From: Chitinophaga arvensicola
Lineage (GTDB): Bacteria; Bacteroidota; Bacteroidia; Chitinophagales; Chitinophagaceae
Assembly: GCF_900110835.1 (NCBI RefSeq)
Contig: NZ_FOJG01000002.1
Coordinates: 3,798,698 to 3,862,697 of the forward strand
DNA: 64,000 nt
Direction of reading: 5' to 3'
Of this stretch, positions 54,112-62,466 are shown piece by piece. Positions within the stretch are counted from its first letter, which is position 1. The number at the start of each line of letters is the position of its first letter. A program made the translations under genes and the position numbers. The notes beneath the pieces were generated by a model, which saw only the letters and a program-made list of their open reading frames with translations, was not told the origin of the DNA and did not search any database.

Positions 54112-55143
54112 ATGCTGGAAGGTAAAGAACTGATACTGGCTACCAAGCCATATGCGCGCGAAGAAAGAGCCAAGAGCTGGCTGTATACAATATCAACATT
54201 AGCATTGTTGGTGCTGGCATTGACCGGTACCCTCCTTTTACCTTACCTGGTGTTAAGAATAGTGGCCAGCATCCTTTCAGGACTGCTCATTGTAAGAATG
54301 TTTGTAATCTATCATGATCACCAGCATCATGCAATCCTTCATAAATCATGGCTGGCAGATGCCATCATGACTACTTTCGGGGTATATGTACTGGCGCCGT
54401 CCAGTATATGGAAGCGTTCGCACGATTATCACCATAAGCACAATTCAAAGTTGTTCAGCGCCAGCATCGGCTCCTACCCTATCATTACCCGTAAGAAATT
54501 TGAATCGATCACGCCCGCAGAAAGACGCACGTACCTGTTCAGCCGTCATCCGCTGACTATTGCTGCCGGTTATTTGTCGATGTTTATGATCGGCATGTGT
54601 GTGCAGTCGTTTTTAAGCAGTCCGCGTAAACACCTTGATTCTTTACTGGCCCTGCTCATTCATATCGGCGGCAGCGCCGCAGTAGTGTATTTCCTGGGCT
54701 GGGAAAGCTGGTTGCTGTTTATACTGGTGCCGTTTACCATTGCATGCGGACTGGGTGCCTATCTTTTTTATGCACAGCATAATTTCCCGGGTGTTACTTT
54801 CAACGTCAACAAGGAATGGTGTTACGACAAAGCGGCACTGTTATCTTCCAGTTATATGGTGATGAATCCGGTGATGAAATGGTTTACCGGAAATATCGGC
54901 TATCACCACATCCATCACCTGAATGCGCGGATTCCTTTTTACCGTTTACCGGAAGTGATGGAAAAAATACCTGTCCTCCAACGCGCTAAAACCACTACCC
55001 TGGGCTTTCGGGATGTACGCGCCTGTTTCCGGCTGAAGGTATGGGACCCGGAACAGCAACGCATGATCAGTTTACGTGAAATACGCTCTATTGCGGCGGC
55101 GCAGCGGATGCGGCAGCACGATCCTGCAATAGTTGCCGGATAA
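54112..55143 (+). CDS. Membrane fatty acid desaturase
   Basis: A 343-residue protein with four or more membrane segments and three histidine boxes for a di-iron centre: 'HDHQHH' (68-73), 'HDYHHKHN' (104-111) and 'HHIHH' (about 265-269). It introduces double bonds into acyl chains of membrane lipids. The preceding gene on the same strand acylates lipids, so both may adjust membrane composition. Its 3' end overlaps the convergent DJ-1 gene by 56 bases. Confidence 0.93.
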   Translation: MLEGKELILATKPYAREERAKSWLYTISTLALLVLALTGTLLLPYLVLRIVASILSGLLIVRMFVIYHDHQHHAILHKSWLADAIMTTFGVYVLAPSSIWKRSHDYHHKHNSKLFSASIGSYPIITRKKFESITPAERRTYLFSRHPLTIAAGYLSMFMIGMCVQSFLSSPRKHLDSLLALLIHIGGSAAVVYFLGWESWLLFILVPFTIACGLGAYLFYAQHNFPGVTFNVNKEWCYDKAALLSSSYMVMNPVMKWFTGNIGYHHIHHLNARIPFYRLPEVMEKIPVLQRAKTTTLGFRDVRACFRLKVWDPEQQRMISLREIRSIAAAQRMRQHDPAIVAG

Positions 55144-55795
55144 TATGCTTCCGGGTATCCACCATGTGAGCCGTGAGTTCCTTTGTTTTTTGTAATACCG
55201 GCAAACCGGCTGTATTTGGAGAGCCCGCCCTGAAAGGCGGTGCGGGATTATATTCCAGTTGCAGCTGTACTATTTTTGCGGTTTCTTCACCACCGATCAG
55301 GGCCGTCAGCACTAATCCGAAATCAATACCGGCGGTAACGCCTCCGCCGGTGATACGGTTCCTGTCTCTTACCACTCTCTCTTCTACTGTATCCACCCCG
55401 AACATTCTCAGCAATTCCAGCGAGCGCCAATGCGTAGTGGCTTTGTAACCATCCAGCAATCCGGCTGCTGCCAGTACGAGTGCACCTGTACAGACGGATG
55501 TAATATATTTTGCCTGCACGGCCTGCTGTTGCAAAAACTGTAATATTACCGGATTGGTAAGACAGGCATTGATTCCTTTACCTCCGGGCACAAAGAGGAC
55601 GTCGAGCTGCGGGCAGTCGTGTATCGCGACTTCCGGCTGTAATAAAAGGCCGCCTTCTGCCCGTATCAGCGCAGTGGTTTCCCCGATGATGATCACGTCA
55701 AAGCAGGGTGCTTTCACAAATACATCATAAGGACCTGTAAAATCGAGGATGGTCAGGTCCGGGAAGAGCAACATGCCCACTTTTAGTTTTTGCAT
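55088..55795 (-). CDS. DJ-1/PfpI-family protein (isonitrile hydratase-like)
   Basis: A 235-residue class I glutamine amidotransferase-like protein. The reactive Cys is at residue 102 in 'SVCTGALVLAAAG', with a partner Glu/Asp near the N-terminus and 'TTHWRSLELLRMFGVD' after, typical of isonitrile hydratase and AraC-linked DJ-1 proteins. The C-terminal ~30 residues extend past the domain and overlap the desaturase 3' end, so they may be a recent extension. Role unknown. Confidence 0.9.
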   Translation of the reverse strand: MQKLKVGMLLFPDLTILDFTGPYDVFVKAPCFDVIIIGETTALIRAEGGLLLQPEVAIHDCPQLDVLFVPGGKGINACLTNPVILQFLQQQAVQAKYITSVCTGALVLAAAGLLDGYKATTHWRSLELLRMFGVDTVEERVVRDRNRITGGGVTAGIDFGLVLTALIGGEETAKIVQLQLEYNPAPPFRAGSPNTAGLPVLQKTKELTAHMVDTRKHIIRQLLQDRAAASAAPPQ

Positions 55796-55908
55796 ATATA
55801 AAGCTTTAAACGCGGTACAATGTTAATGCTGGTCACTGAAGGCAGGGAGCAGCGATGCAGATGCTGCCGCTACAAACACTGATAACAGCGACGGATTTCC
55901 TTTATAAA

Positions 55909-56805
55909 CTATCGGTGTTGATCATACACATTTGCTTTAAGCGCGTGTTGCAGCCGTTCTATTTCCGCTGGTAACAGGGCAGGCGCTTTAGCAGTCCGGA
56001 GTGCGTCTTCCAGTTGATCGCTGGTACGGATGCCTACAATGGCGCTGCTGATAGCAGGTTGTTGTAATACAAACTTCAAAGCAGTTTGTGCTGCTGCTCT
56101 TTCCGGCGAGCTGAGTTCACGGATGGCGGCAGCAGCGGCAGACACTTCTTCGGCGGAGTAGTTCAGATAAGGTGTAGCAGGTTTATTCACCAACAGTCCT
56201 TTGGCCACGCTTCCCCTTGCCAGTACGCCGATATTGTTTTGCTGCAATAGTGGCAAAGCCGTTTCTTCCGGGCGTCTGTCGAGCAGACTGTATTGCATCA
56301 TCACACTTACGATATGGGAGCGTTGTACATATTCCCTGATTACATTGGGCCGGATGGAAGAGATGCCATAGTGCCTGATTTTCCCTTGCTGTTGCAGCAT
56401 CTCAAAGGCGGCAATGGTTTCGTCCATAGGATCATCCAGTGTGCCTCCATGAAGTTGATAGAGATCGATATAATCTGTTTGCAGTCTTTGCAGACTTGCT
56501 TCCACAGCGGAAAGGATATATGCTTTGCTTGGATTCCAGTCCCAGCCGCTGCCATCCTCTTTCCACTGATTTCCAACTTTGGTGGCGATGATAACGGAGG
56601 ATCTCCTGTCCTTCAGCGCTTTACCTACCGAGGTTTCATTTTGTCCGTGTTCATAAAGGTCTGCGGTATCAAAGAAATTGATTCCCTGATCACAGGCCTG
56701 ATGAAGAAGACGTGCATTGGCGGTATCGTCGTTGCCTAATGACATACAGCCGAATCCAATTTCACTGACAGCCAGTGCTGATTTTCCGAGGAGGCGATAT
56801 TGCAT
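55909..56805 (-). CDS. Aldo/keto reductase
   Basis: A 298-residue NADPH-dependent AKR barrel. Catalytic tetrad residues are Asp46 and Tyr51 in 'FFDTADLYEHG', Lys76 in 'IIATKVG' and His in 'DLYQLHGG'. The C-terminus 'AISSAIVGIRTSDQLEDAL' binds the cofactor phosphate. Substrate unknown. Its start faces the 1.9 kb repeat region. Confidence 0.94.
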   Translation of the reverse strand: MQYRLLGKSALAVSEIGFGCMSLGNDDTANARLLHQACDQGINFFDTADLYEHGQNETSVGKALKDRRSSVIIATKVGNQWKEDGSGWDWNPSKAYILSAVEASLQRLQTDYIDLYQLHGGTLDDPMDETIAAFEMLQQQGKIRHYGISSIRPNVIREYVQRSHIVSVMMQYSLLDRRPEETALPLLQQNNIGVLARGSVAKGLLVNKPATPYLNYSAEEVSAAAAAIRELSSPERAAAQTALKFVLQQPAISSAIVGIRTSDQLEDALRTAKAPALLPAEIERLQHALKANVYDQHR

Positions 56806-56906
56806 GATGTTCCGGATTTACTAAATGATCTGTCTACACTTTCTGGGGAAAGCCGGTTACGAAGTTATCGCCAAAATACTCATTTTTTTCATCCGGTTAT
56901 AAAACA

Positions 56907-56932
56907 AGGGACTGTCTCAACAGACAGTCCCT
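56907..56932 (-). terminator. Perfect hairpin at the left end of the array, terminator-like on the minus strand
   Basis: An 11-bp perfect stem AGGGACTGTCT/AGACAGTCCCT with a CAAC loop (GTTG on the minus strand). On the minus strand it is followed by TGTTTTAT. Same core (GGGACTG...CAGTCCC) as other array members, so it is also an array unit. Confidence 0.55.
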
Positions 56933-57938
56933 ATTTCATTTGTTGTCCACCTCAAAATGAGTTATGTTGAAATAAGCATCGGAGGGCCGTTGCATTATCA
57001 TGAATTGTCAGAAAGAGGGGCCGCCTGGAAAAACGGCCCGTGTTCTTTAGTATGTCCGATCCATTATAAGCGCTTTCATGCGCGTGATCCGGGAAGAAAG
57101 AAGAACAGGGACCACCTGGAAAGATGGTCCACTCCCATCTTATTCTAACCCAAAATCATACGTGCATATAAGTATGTATGTTGAAGGCTGTTGTCAGCCT
57201 GATTTTCAAAATATGGACCGTCTGGAAAGACGGTCCGGATTATGCCGTTAAAACAAATTGTGCCAGGCGTTGATCTGCCTGGTACCAGCCCACCTGGAAA
57301 GATGGCCTGACATTAGATGTTTGACCTATTTTTAAAGACCTCTTTTTGTTATATATCCAAGACCGTTATGGTCTGATGTTGCTATATGTGGACCATCTGG
57401 AAAGATGGTCCGGCTATATCTCACTCAGGTACTAACCTATTAAAGGCACCAAACTCGTCGTATATCGAAGACTGTTACCAGTCTGATTTGTCCGGAAAAG
57501 GACCGCCTGGAAAGACGGTCCGGCTTTCCCATGTTCACCTTACTAAAAGCAGCAAAGTAGTTGTATATGGAAGACTGTTGCCAGTCTGGTTCTTCTGGTT
57601 GGGGACCGCTTAGAAAAACAGTCCCCGGTCGTCCGAATCAATCGCAGCATAAATGGCTTTGTATGATGATACTGAGCGACTTTACATATGACGTGTATAT
57701 TTAGACAATAGTGGGGCATACGCCTTCCTATCGATGATTTCCGGAGGTGGACCGCTTAGAAAAACGGTCCGTTGTTTAGCTTCCATTGTTGCATTCCAAT
57801 ATTGTTACTGCTCCTCGTTTTATGAAGGAAAGGGAGGGACTGCCTTAACAGGCGGTCCCGTTAAACTTGCATCGCAAAGACTTCAACTAATCATTCGTCT
57901 CAATTTCAGGAAACCGAACTGTCTGGAAAGACGGTTCG
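56907..57938. repeat. Array of about eleven covarying hairpins, most paired with a second small hairpin
   Basis: Type b palindromes lie at 56907-56932, 57018-57039, 57109-57130, 57215-57236, 57287-57308, 57390-57411, 57500-57521, 57601-57626, 57749-57770, 57836-57859 and 57915-57938. The commonest form is stem GGACCGTCT/AGACGGTCC with loop GGAA. Changes are often compensatory: position 6 is G-C or A-T, and position 3 is A-T or G-C. Several are preceded 4-15 bases earlier by a type a hairpin (57185-57200, 57263-57282, 57360-57374, 57469-57484, 57572-57587), such as AGACTG/CAGTCT, which also covaries. Units repeat roughly every 100-110 bases. No shared reading frame exists. Confidence 0.85.
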
Positions 57939-58067
57939 TACTTGTATTACTAAATCACCCCTTTCGTCATGGAAAATGATTGGTTAACTGTATACGGGCA
58001 CAAACAATGAATAATCTGTGTTGTTGGGGCACACGTTTTCCTTCTCCGGGCATCCGGCTGAGCGGTG

Positions 58068-58259
58068 TTCACCAGATGACCTGATGATATACCAGGTTGT
58101 ATGCATCTTGTAGTTATACTATCAATGCCACGCCCATTCATCGCATAGGCTGATGATACACCTGCTGTATACTTCCGGTGTTTATGTACCATACCTATTC
58201 ACCGCGCTACCGGCTGATACACCTGCCAGATGCTTCCTGTAGCCATGCCGTTACCGGGA
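58068..58259. repeat. Three degenerate tandem repeats of 61-69 bp
   Basis: Units begin at 58068, 58137 and 58198. Each runs through TTCACCGC, then GGCTGATGATACACCTG, then TGCTTCCTGTAG and a pyrimidine-rich end. They are clearly alike but differ at many positions. They adjoin the hairpin array on its right side. Confidence 0.65.
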
Positions 58260-58523
58260 TAACTAATTCAGCACAAAGAAGAATAACTGATAATGATAAT
58301 GCCCAAGGTAAGTGCATGTTTGAAAATGCCTGTTGAACAAAAAAGATTGCATGTGGGTTAATTTTCGTTATTAATAAGTGAGCAGTCTATTTGATGATGA
58401 CAAATAAATCCTGCTTCTCTACGGGTTAACTGATCTCAAAAAGTTATGGTTATAAATGGCTCCAGACAGACTAAAAAACAGATTTCGGTATTTCCGTTCA
58501 ACGATGTGTTCATCGTGATAATG

Positions 58524-58531
58524 CAAAGGTA
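58524..58531 (-). promoter_or_regulatory. Possible minus-strand -7 box (TACCTTTG) facing the repeat arrays
   Basis: It matches TAnnTTTG exactly on the minus strand and would drive transcription leftward through the tandem repeats and hairpins. No TTTG occurs at the 19-base spacing, so it is only a candidate. Confidence 0.3.
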
Positions 58532-58737
58532 GTTCAGCGCACATCAATACGATCAGCCATCCAGGCTATTTTTTCAATGAACAACTATGAACGGTTTTGC
58601 AAAAACCTGAATAAAATGAATAACCGGAATCAAAAAAATTATTGTATAAATATTATTGCACGTTTATCAGGATTAAGAAATCAACCGTATATTCAGTGTT
58701 GTAATTTCATACATACTTTAACGTTAGTTCCTATCCC

Positions 58738-59691
58738 ATGCAAAAACAAATAACAGGTGCGTTTTATGGTATCGCCATCGGTGATGCACTGGGTGTACCG
58801 GTCGAATTCAAAACGCGTAGCTATCTCAAAGAAAATCCCATTACCACCCTTACCGGCTATGGCTGCTGGAACCAACCGGCAGGTACTTTTTCCGATGATT
58901 CTTCTCTTACTTTCTGCACTGCAGAAAGCCTGATCGGAGGATATGATGTGCAGCGTATGGCACAAACCTTTGTGCGCTGGTCATCGGAAGGCTACTGGGG
59001 AGCGCATAACGAAGTATTTGACATAGGCCACACTACCCGCAGGGCTTTGCAACGCGTAGGTGCAGGTGTTTCCCCGCTGGTAAGCGGCGGTTTTGAGGAA
59101 TTTGAAAACGGTAACGGTTCCCTGATGCGGATCATGCCCCTGGCGTTCTTCCTGGCAAATGAAAATGATATTCATCAGCGTTATCAGATCATCCGGGAAG
59201 TATCCGCTATCACGCACCAGCATTTCCGTTCGGTGCTGGGTTGTTTCATTTATGTGGAATTTCTGCGTGCGCTGCTTTCACTGAAAAATATTGCTGAGGC
59301 ATATTTACAGATGCAACGGAGTGTTAATGCGTATGTCGCTAACCAATCTTTCAACGAGGCGGAAATAAAGCACTATGAGCGTGTTTTACAGCAAAATATA
59401 GCGGAAGTATCCGAACAGCAGCTACTCAGCTCCGGTTATGTAGTATACACACTGGAAAGTGCACTCTGGTGCCTGCTCCGGACAAACGATTACGCCTCCT
59501 GCGTATTGCTGGCGGTGAACCTGGGCGGCGATACCGATACTACCGGTGCGGTGGCGGGTGCAGCAGCAGGACTTCACTACGGTATCGATCAACTACCACC
59601 GGCATGGGTAAATGAAGTGGTTAAATCGTCAGAAATCGGTCATCTCGCGAATCGGTTTATGGCAGCGATAAATACGCCTATGAAGCCCTAA
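58738..59691 (+). CDS. ADP-ribosylglycohydrolase
   Basis: A 317-residue DraG-type hydrolase that removes ADP-ribose from proteins or small molecules. It has the N-terminal metal motif in 'GDALGVPVEF', 'TFSDDSSLT' (metal-binding Asp-Asp-Ser) and the C-terminal 'LGGDTDTTGAVAGAAAG'. There is no ADP-ribosyltransferase adjacent. The ATG lies 478 bases from the repeat array; its promoter is not evident. Confidence 0.93.
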   Translation: MQKQITGAFYGIAIGDALGVPVEFKTRSYLKENPITTLTGYGCWNQPAGTFSDDSSLTFCTAESLIGGYDVQRMAQTFVRWSSEGYWGAHNEVFDIGHTTRRALQRVGAGVSPLVSGGFEEFENGNGSLMRIMPLAFFLANENDIHQRYQIIREVSAITHQHFRSVLGCFIYVEFLRALLSLKNIAEAYLQMQRSVNAYVANQSFNEAEIKHYERVLQQNIAEVSEQQLLSSGYVVYTLESALWCLLRTNDYASCVLLAVNLGGDTDTTGAVAGAAAGLHYGIDQLPPAWVNEVVKSSEIGHLANRFMAAINTPMKP

Positions 59692-59822
59692 AACCGGCTA
59701 CTCTGCTAAACCGGCCGCATTTTTGCATGATCTTGTTTTTCTCTTAAACTTTTGTCTCCTTTTACCGTCTAATAAATAACGAAAAAGAGGAATTGATCCG
59801 AAGACTATCAAATGTTAAGAAA

Positions 59823-60644
59823 ATGAAAAACAGATTTTATATACTGTTCGTGCTGATTGGCCTGTTAGGCACTTTAACAGTAAGCAACGCAGATGCACAA
59901 CGGGTTAGCGCAGGCCGTGGCGGCGGTGGTCATTTCGGTGGCGGCGGCGGCTTCCACTCCGGTGGCGGCAGAGTATATACAGCTCCGAGAATGTCATCTC
60001 CCAGAGTAGTAGCTCCTGTAAACAGAGGTTATTACTATCACGGTGGCGGACGTGCCTATTACGGACGCTCCTGGTACAGACCATACTACCGTCCTTACTA
60101 TAACCCGTTCTATCCCCGTTTAGGTATATATGTTTCTTCCCTGCCTTTTGGTTACTTCTCACTGGGCGCCGCCTTTGGTCCAATGTACTATTTCGGTGGC
60201 AGCTATTACCAGGCAACAGGTGACGATAGAGGCTATAAAGTAGTAGAAGCTCCAAACGGCGCTGCCGTACCGGATTTACCGGATGGCGCACAGGAAATAA
60301 CAGTAGACGGAAATACGTATTATGAACTGAATGGCACCTATTACCAGGAAACCATGACCGATAACGGAAGACGTTATGTTGTAGTAGGAAAAAATGGAAA
60401 GATAGGCGACAAAACAGTGACAATTACAGACGATCAGAATAACAACAGCAACAATAACCCCGATAACGGAGCCGGTAACGACAATGCCTTGTTATCTCAG
60501 TTACCGGATAATTGCCGCACCGTGAATATCAACGGTCAGCAACTCTTTTTATCACCAGACGGCATGTATTACCAGTCCGTTCTTAACAGCGATAACACCA
60601 TCGCAGGGTATAAAGTAGTTGGTAAAATGGATGCCGATAAATAG
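59823..60644 (+). CDS. DUF6515-family secreted glycine-rich protein
   Basis: A 273-residue protein from ATG at 59823 (an in-frame start at 59793 would add 10 residues). The signal peptide ends near 'SNADAQ'. A Gly/His/Tyr/Arg-rich segment follows ('GRGGGGHFGGGGGFHSGGG', 'YRPYYRPYYNPFYPRL'), then the DUF6515-type repeats 'EITVDGNTYYELNGTYYQE' and 'TVNINGQQLFLSPDGMYYQ'. Likely an extracytoplasmic, envelope-associated protein; role unknown. A terminator follows. Confidence 0.85.
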   Translation: MKNRFYILFVLIGLLGTLTVSNADAQRVSAGRGGGGHFGGGGGFHSGGGRVYTAPRMSSPRVVAPVNRGYYYHGGGRAYYGRSWYRPYYRPYYNPFYPRLGIYVSSLPFGYFSLGAAFGPMYYFGGSYYQATGDDRGYKVVEAPNGAAVPDLPDGAQEITVDGNTYYELNGTYYQETMTDNGRRYVVVGKNGKIGDKTVTITDDQNNNSNNNPDNGAGNDNALLSQLPDNCRTVNINGQQLFLSPDGMYYQSVLNSDNTIAGYKVVGKMDADK

Positions 60645-60676
60645 TAGTAAGAAATATAGTTATTCAGTGAAACAGG

Positions 60677-60706
60677 GAGCCGGTTTTTAACCGGCTCTTT
60701 TTATTT
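60677..60706 (+). terminator. Rho-independent terminator after the DUF6515 gene
   Basis: A 9-bp stem GAGCCGGTT/AACCGGCTC with a TTT loop, followed by TTTTTATTT. Confidence 0.88.
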
Positions 60707-60710
60707 ACAC

Positions 60711-62393
60711 TTACCAGCTGCTACTGGCCCCGCCTCCGCCCGAAGAACCACCGCCCCAGCTGGAAGAAGAGGAACTTGAAGACGAACTTCCGGAAGATGA
60801 AGACGAGGACGATGAAGAGGATACCTTTGGAATTACAAACTGGTAATCGTGCGAATAACTGCAAAACACACAGGTATATTCTTTGATTCCCCAACCCTCT
60901 GAAGAGGTAGTAGCGTGCTTCTTGGTGAGGATTTTGTCGCACCGGAAGGTCTTGTGTTTACAGGAAGGACAGTCGGCCAGTGAAGACCGCATATTGGTGT
61001 AATTCAGTACCGTTTGCGTATTACAGCTTTCGCAGCGCCATACGTCGTAGTCGACAGATTGCAGCTTCTCCTCCAGTATCTGTCCTTTGTCGAGATAAGT
61101 ATCTTCTGTTGCTTCGTCCAGTTTGTGCATAGGTTGAGAACAGTGAGGACAATCATATACATCATTGCGCAGGTGATTCAGCCGTCTTTTCAGCAACAGG
61201 ATATACAGCCATAAAAACGGCAACGGGAATACGAAAATGGCAGGACGCAGATCCCTCCGCAATACGGCCAGCCGCAGCCAGCGCAGGTGGCGGCTATCGT
61301 TGCGCAGCATAATGGAAGACCGGAGCATGATCAGCAGAATAGCCACGTGCATAAATACCACCCAGATCACATAATAAATCAGGCATGTTTTCCAGAACCC
61401 TACATCGGTGTGCTTTAAAACTGCCAGGTAAAATATGCTATATATGGCCGTTGCATGAATAATAATCAGCCCTATCCAGCGCGGGCGCAGGAATTCATTG
61501 GCGACAGCACTCATATTCAATGGTTCCGGATCCGAATCGTTATAGCTCTTCGTCTTCTTTCCTAGTTTTTTTCCAAAGAAAATACTCATCATAATAGCGG
61601 AAGCGAATAGCCAGGTGATGATGGCGGCAAAGGAAAAGTCGCCGGTATAATCATTTGAAGCGGAATTGGTACTCACTTCTGTGCCGGCAAATGCCTGTGG
61701 CGCTGCGTATACCACATCAGAATCTTCTGATGACGCTGTAGCCACATCGATCGGGGTAGCCAGGGCAGGTTCTGCTACGGGCGGCGCCGGAACTGCATCC
61801 GGAGGAGGTTGGGGCAGCAGCGATACATCCTGCGCGGGCTGATCCGGCAGCTTGTCGTACGCGTAGTTGCCGTTATTAAACAGGGAAGCCACTGATTTGA
61901 CGCCATCTGTAAACGCCTCATCGTATTGGTGTTCCTTGATATGCGGGATCATATACTCCTGCTGGATGCGGAAACAGATAATGTCGGGCATATCGGCTTC
62001 CAGTCCGTATCCTGTTTCAAATTCCAGCTTACGGGCATCTTCCACCATCAGGATCAGCAGGCCGTTATTCTTTTCCTTCTCTCCTATTTTCCAGTAGTTG
62101 AACAGCTTATGGGCGAAATCGCGGGATTCATTGTCCCCGATACTTTTCAGGATTACCACCGCCACCTGGGCTTTGCCTGAATTATCGAGTGCCGTCAACT
62201 TTTCATCCAGTTCCGACACCGTAGCGTCAGAAATAAGATGATCGGGATTACTGACATAGCCTCCGCCATTTTTTTTGGGGTCGGGTACATCTTCTACGCT
62301 GAATTTCTGTTTTTTGCTCTGATCACACGACACCAGGAAACCAAACAATAATGCCACCAGGAGGCATCTGAATAAAAACGGTTGATACTTCAT
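60711..62393 (-). CDS. TPM-domain lipoprotein with membrane segments, zinc ribbons and Ser/Gly tail
   Basis: A 560-residue protein. The lipoprotein signal ends in 'FLVSC' (Cys23). Residues ~45-165 are a TPM domain ('GKAQVAVVILKSIGDNESRDFAHKLF', 'NNGLLILMVEDARKLEFETGYGLE'). A Pro/Ala-rich linker follows, then four membrane segments (~255-400), two or more CxxC zinc-ribbon pairs ('CPHCSQPMH', 'CESCNTQT', 'CPSCKHKT', 'CVFCSYSH') and a C-terminal Ser/Gly-rich tail of ~45 residues. TPM proteins of the YgcG type often end in Gly/Ser-rich tails; the added zinc ribbons are less common. Role unknown, envelope-linked. Confidence 0.85.
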   Translation of the reverse strand: MKYQPFLFRCLLVALLFGFLVSCDQSKKQKFSVEDVPDPKKNGGGYVSNPDHLISDATVSELDEKLTALDNSGKAQVAVVILKSIGDNESRDFAHKLFNYWKIGEKEKNNGLLILMVEDARKLEFETGYGLEADMPDIICFRIQQEYMIPHIKEHQYDEAFTDGVKSVASLFNNGNYAYDKLPDQPAQDVSLLPQPPPDAVPAPPVAEPALATPIDVATASSEDSDVVYAAPQAFAGTEVSTNSASNDYTGDFSFAAIITWLFASAIMMSIFFGKKLGKKTKSYNDSDPEPLNMSAVANEFLRPRWIGLIIIHATAIYSIFYLAVLKHTDVGFWKTCLIYYVIWVVFMHVAILLIMLRSSIMLRNDSRHLRWLRLAVLRRDLRPAIFVFPLPFLWLYILLLKRRLNHLRNDVYDCPHCSQPMHKLDEATEDTYLDKGQILEEKLQSVDYDVWRCESCNTQTVLNYTNMRSSLADCPSCKHKTFRCDKILTKKHATTSSEGWGIKEYTCVFCSYSHDYQFVIPKVSSSSSSSSSSGSSSSSSSSSSWGGGSSGGGGASSSW

Positions 62394-62466
62394 CAGGATA
62401 TTTTCTGTGCCGAAGATATGTTTATTTAACTTTTTCTTTCAACAGAAAAAAGTATTTTAAGGCCTT

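Larger units (their letters stand above)
56806..58737. other. 1.9 kb divergent intergenic region filled with hairpins and repeats
   Basis: It lies between the aldo/keto reductase start and the ADP-ribosylglycohydrolase start. The hairpin array occupies 56907-57938 and a tandem repeat 58068-58259. The remaining 58260-58737 is AT-rich with a TAnnTTTG-like box on the minus strand (58524-58531) and no gene. Open frames of 60-80 codons exist in it, but they read through the hairpins in different frames and are not credible. Confidence 0.7.

Noticed and set aside
57386..57613. A 75-codon open frame through the hairpin array
   Set aside because: It and two other frames (56957-57148, 57734-57979) read the repeats in different frames and give unrelated peptides, so the repeats are not coding.
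56907..57938. The hairpin array as a CRISPR array
   Set aside because: The repeats are not identical, unit spacing varies from about 75 to 145 bases, the palindromes change by compensation, and no cas gene is present in the window.
58738..59691. The ADP-ribosylglycohydrolase as half of a toxin-antitoxin pair with the array
   Set aside because: No ADP-ribosyltransferase is adjacent, and nothing in the sequence ties the array to this enzyme beyond being neighbours.
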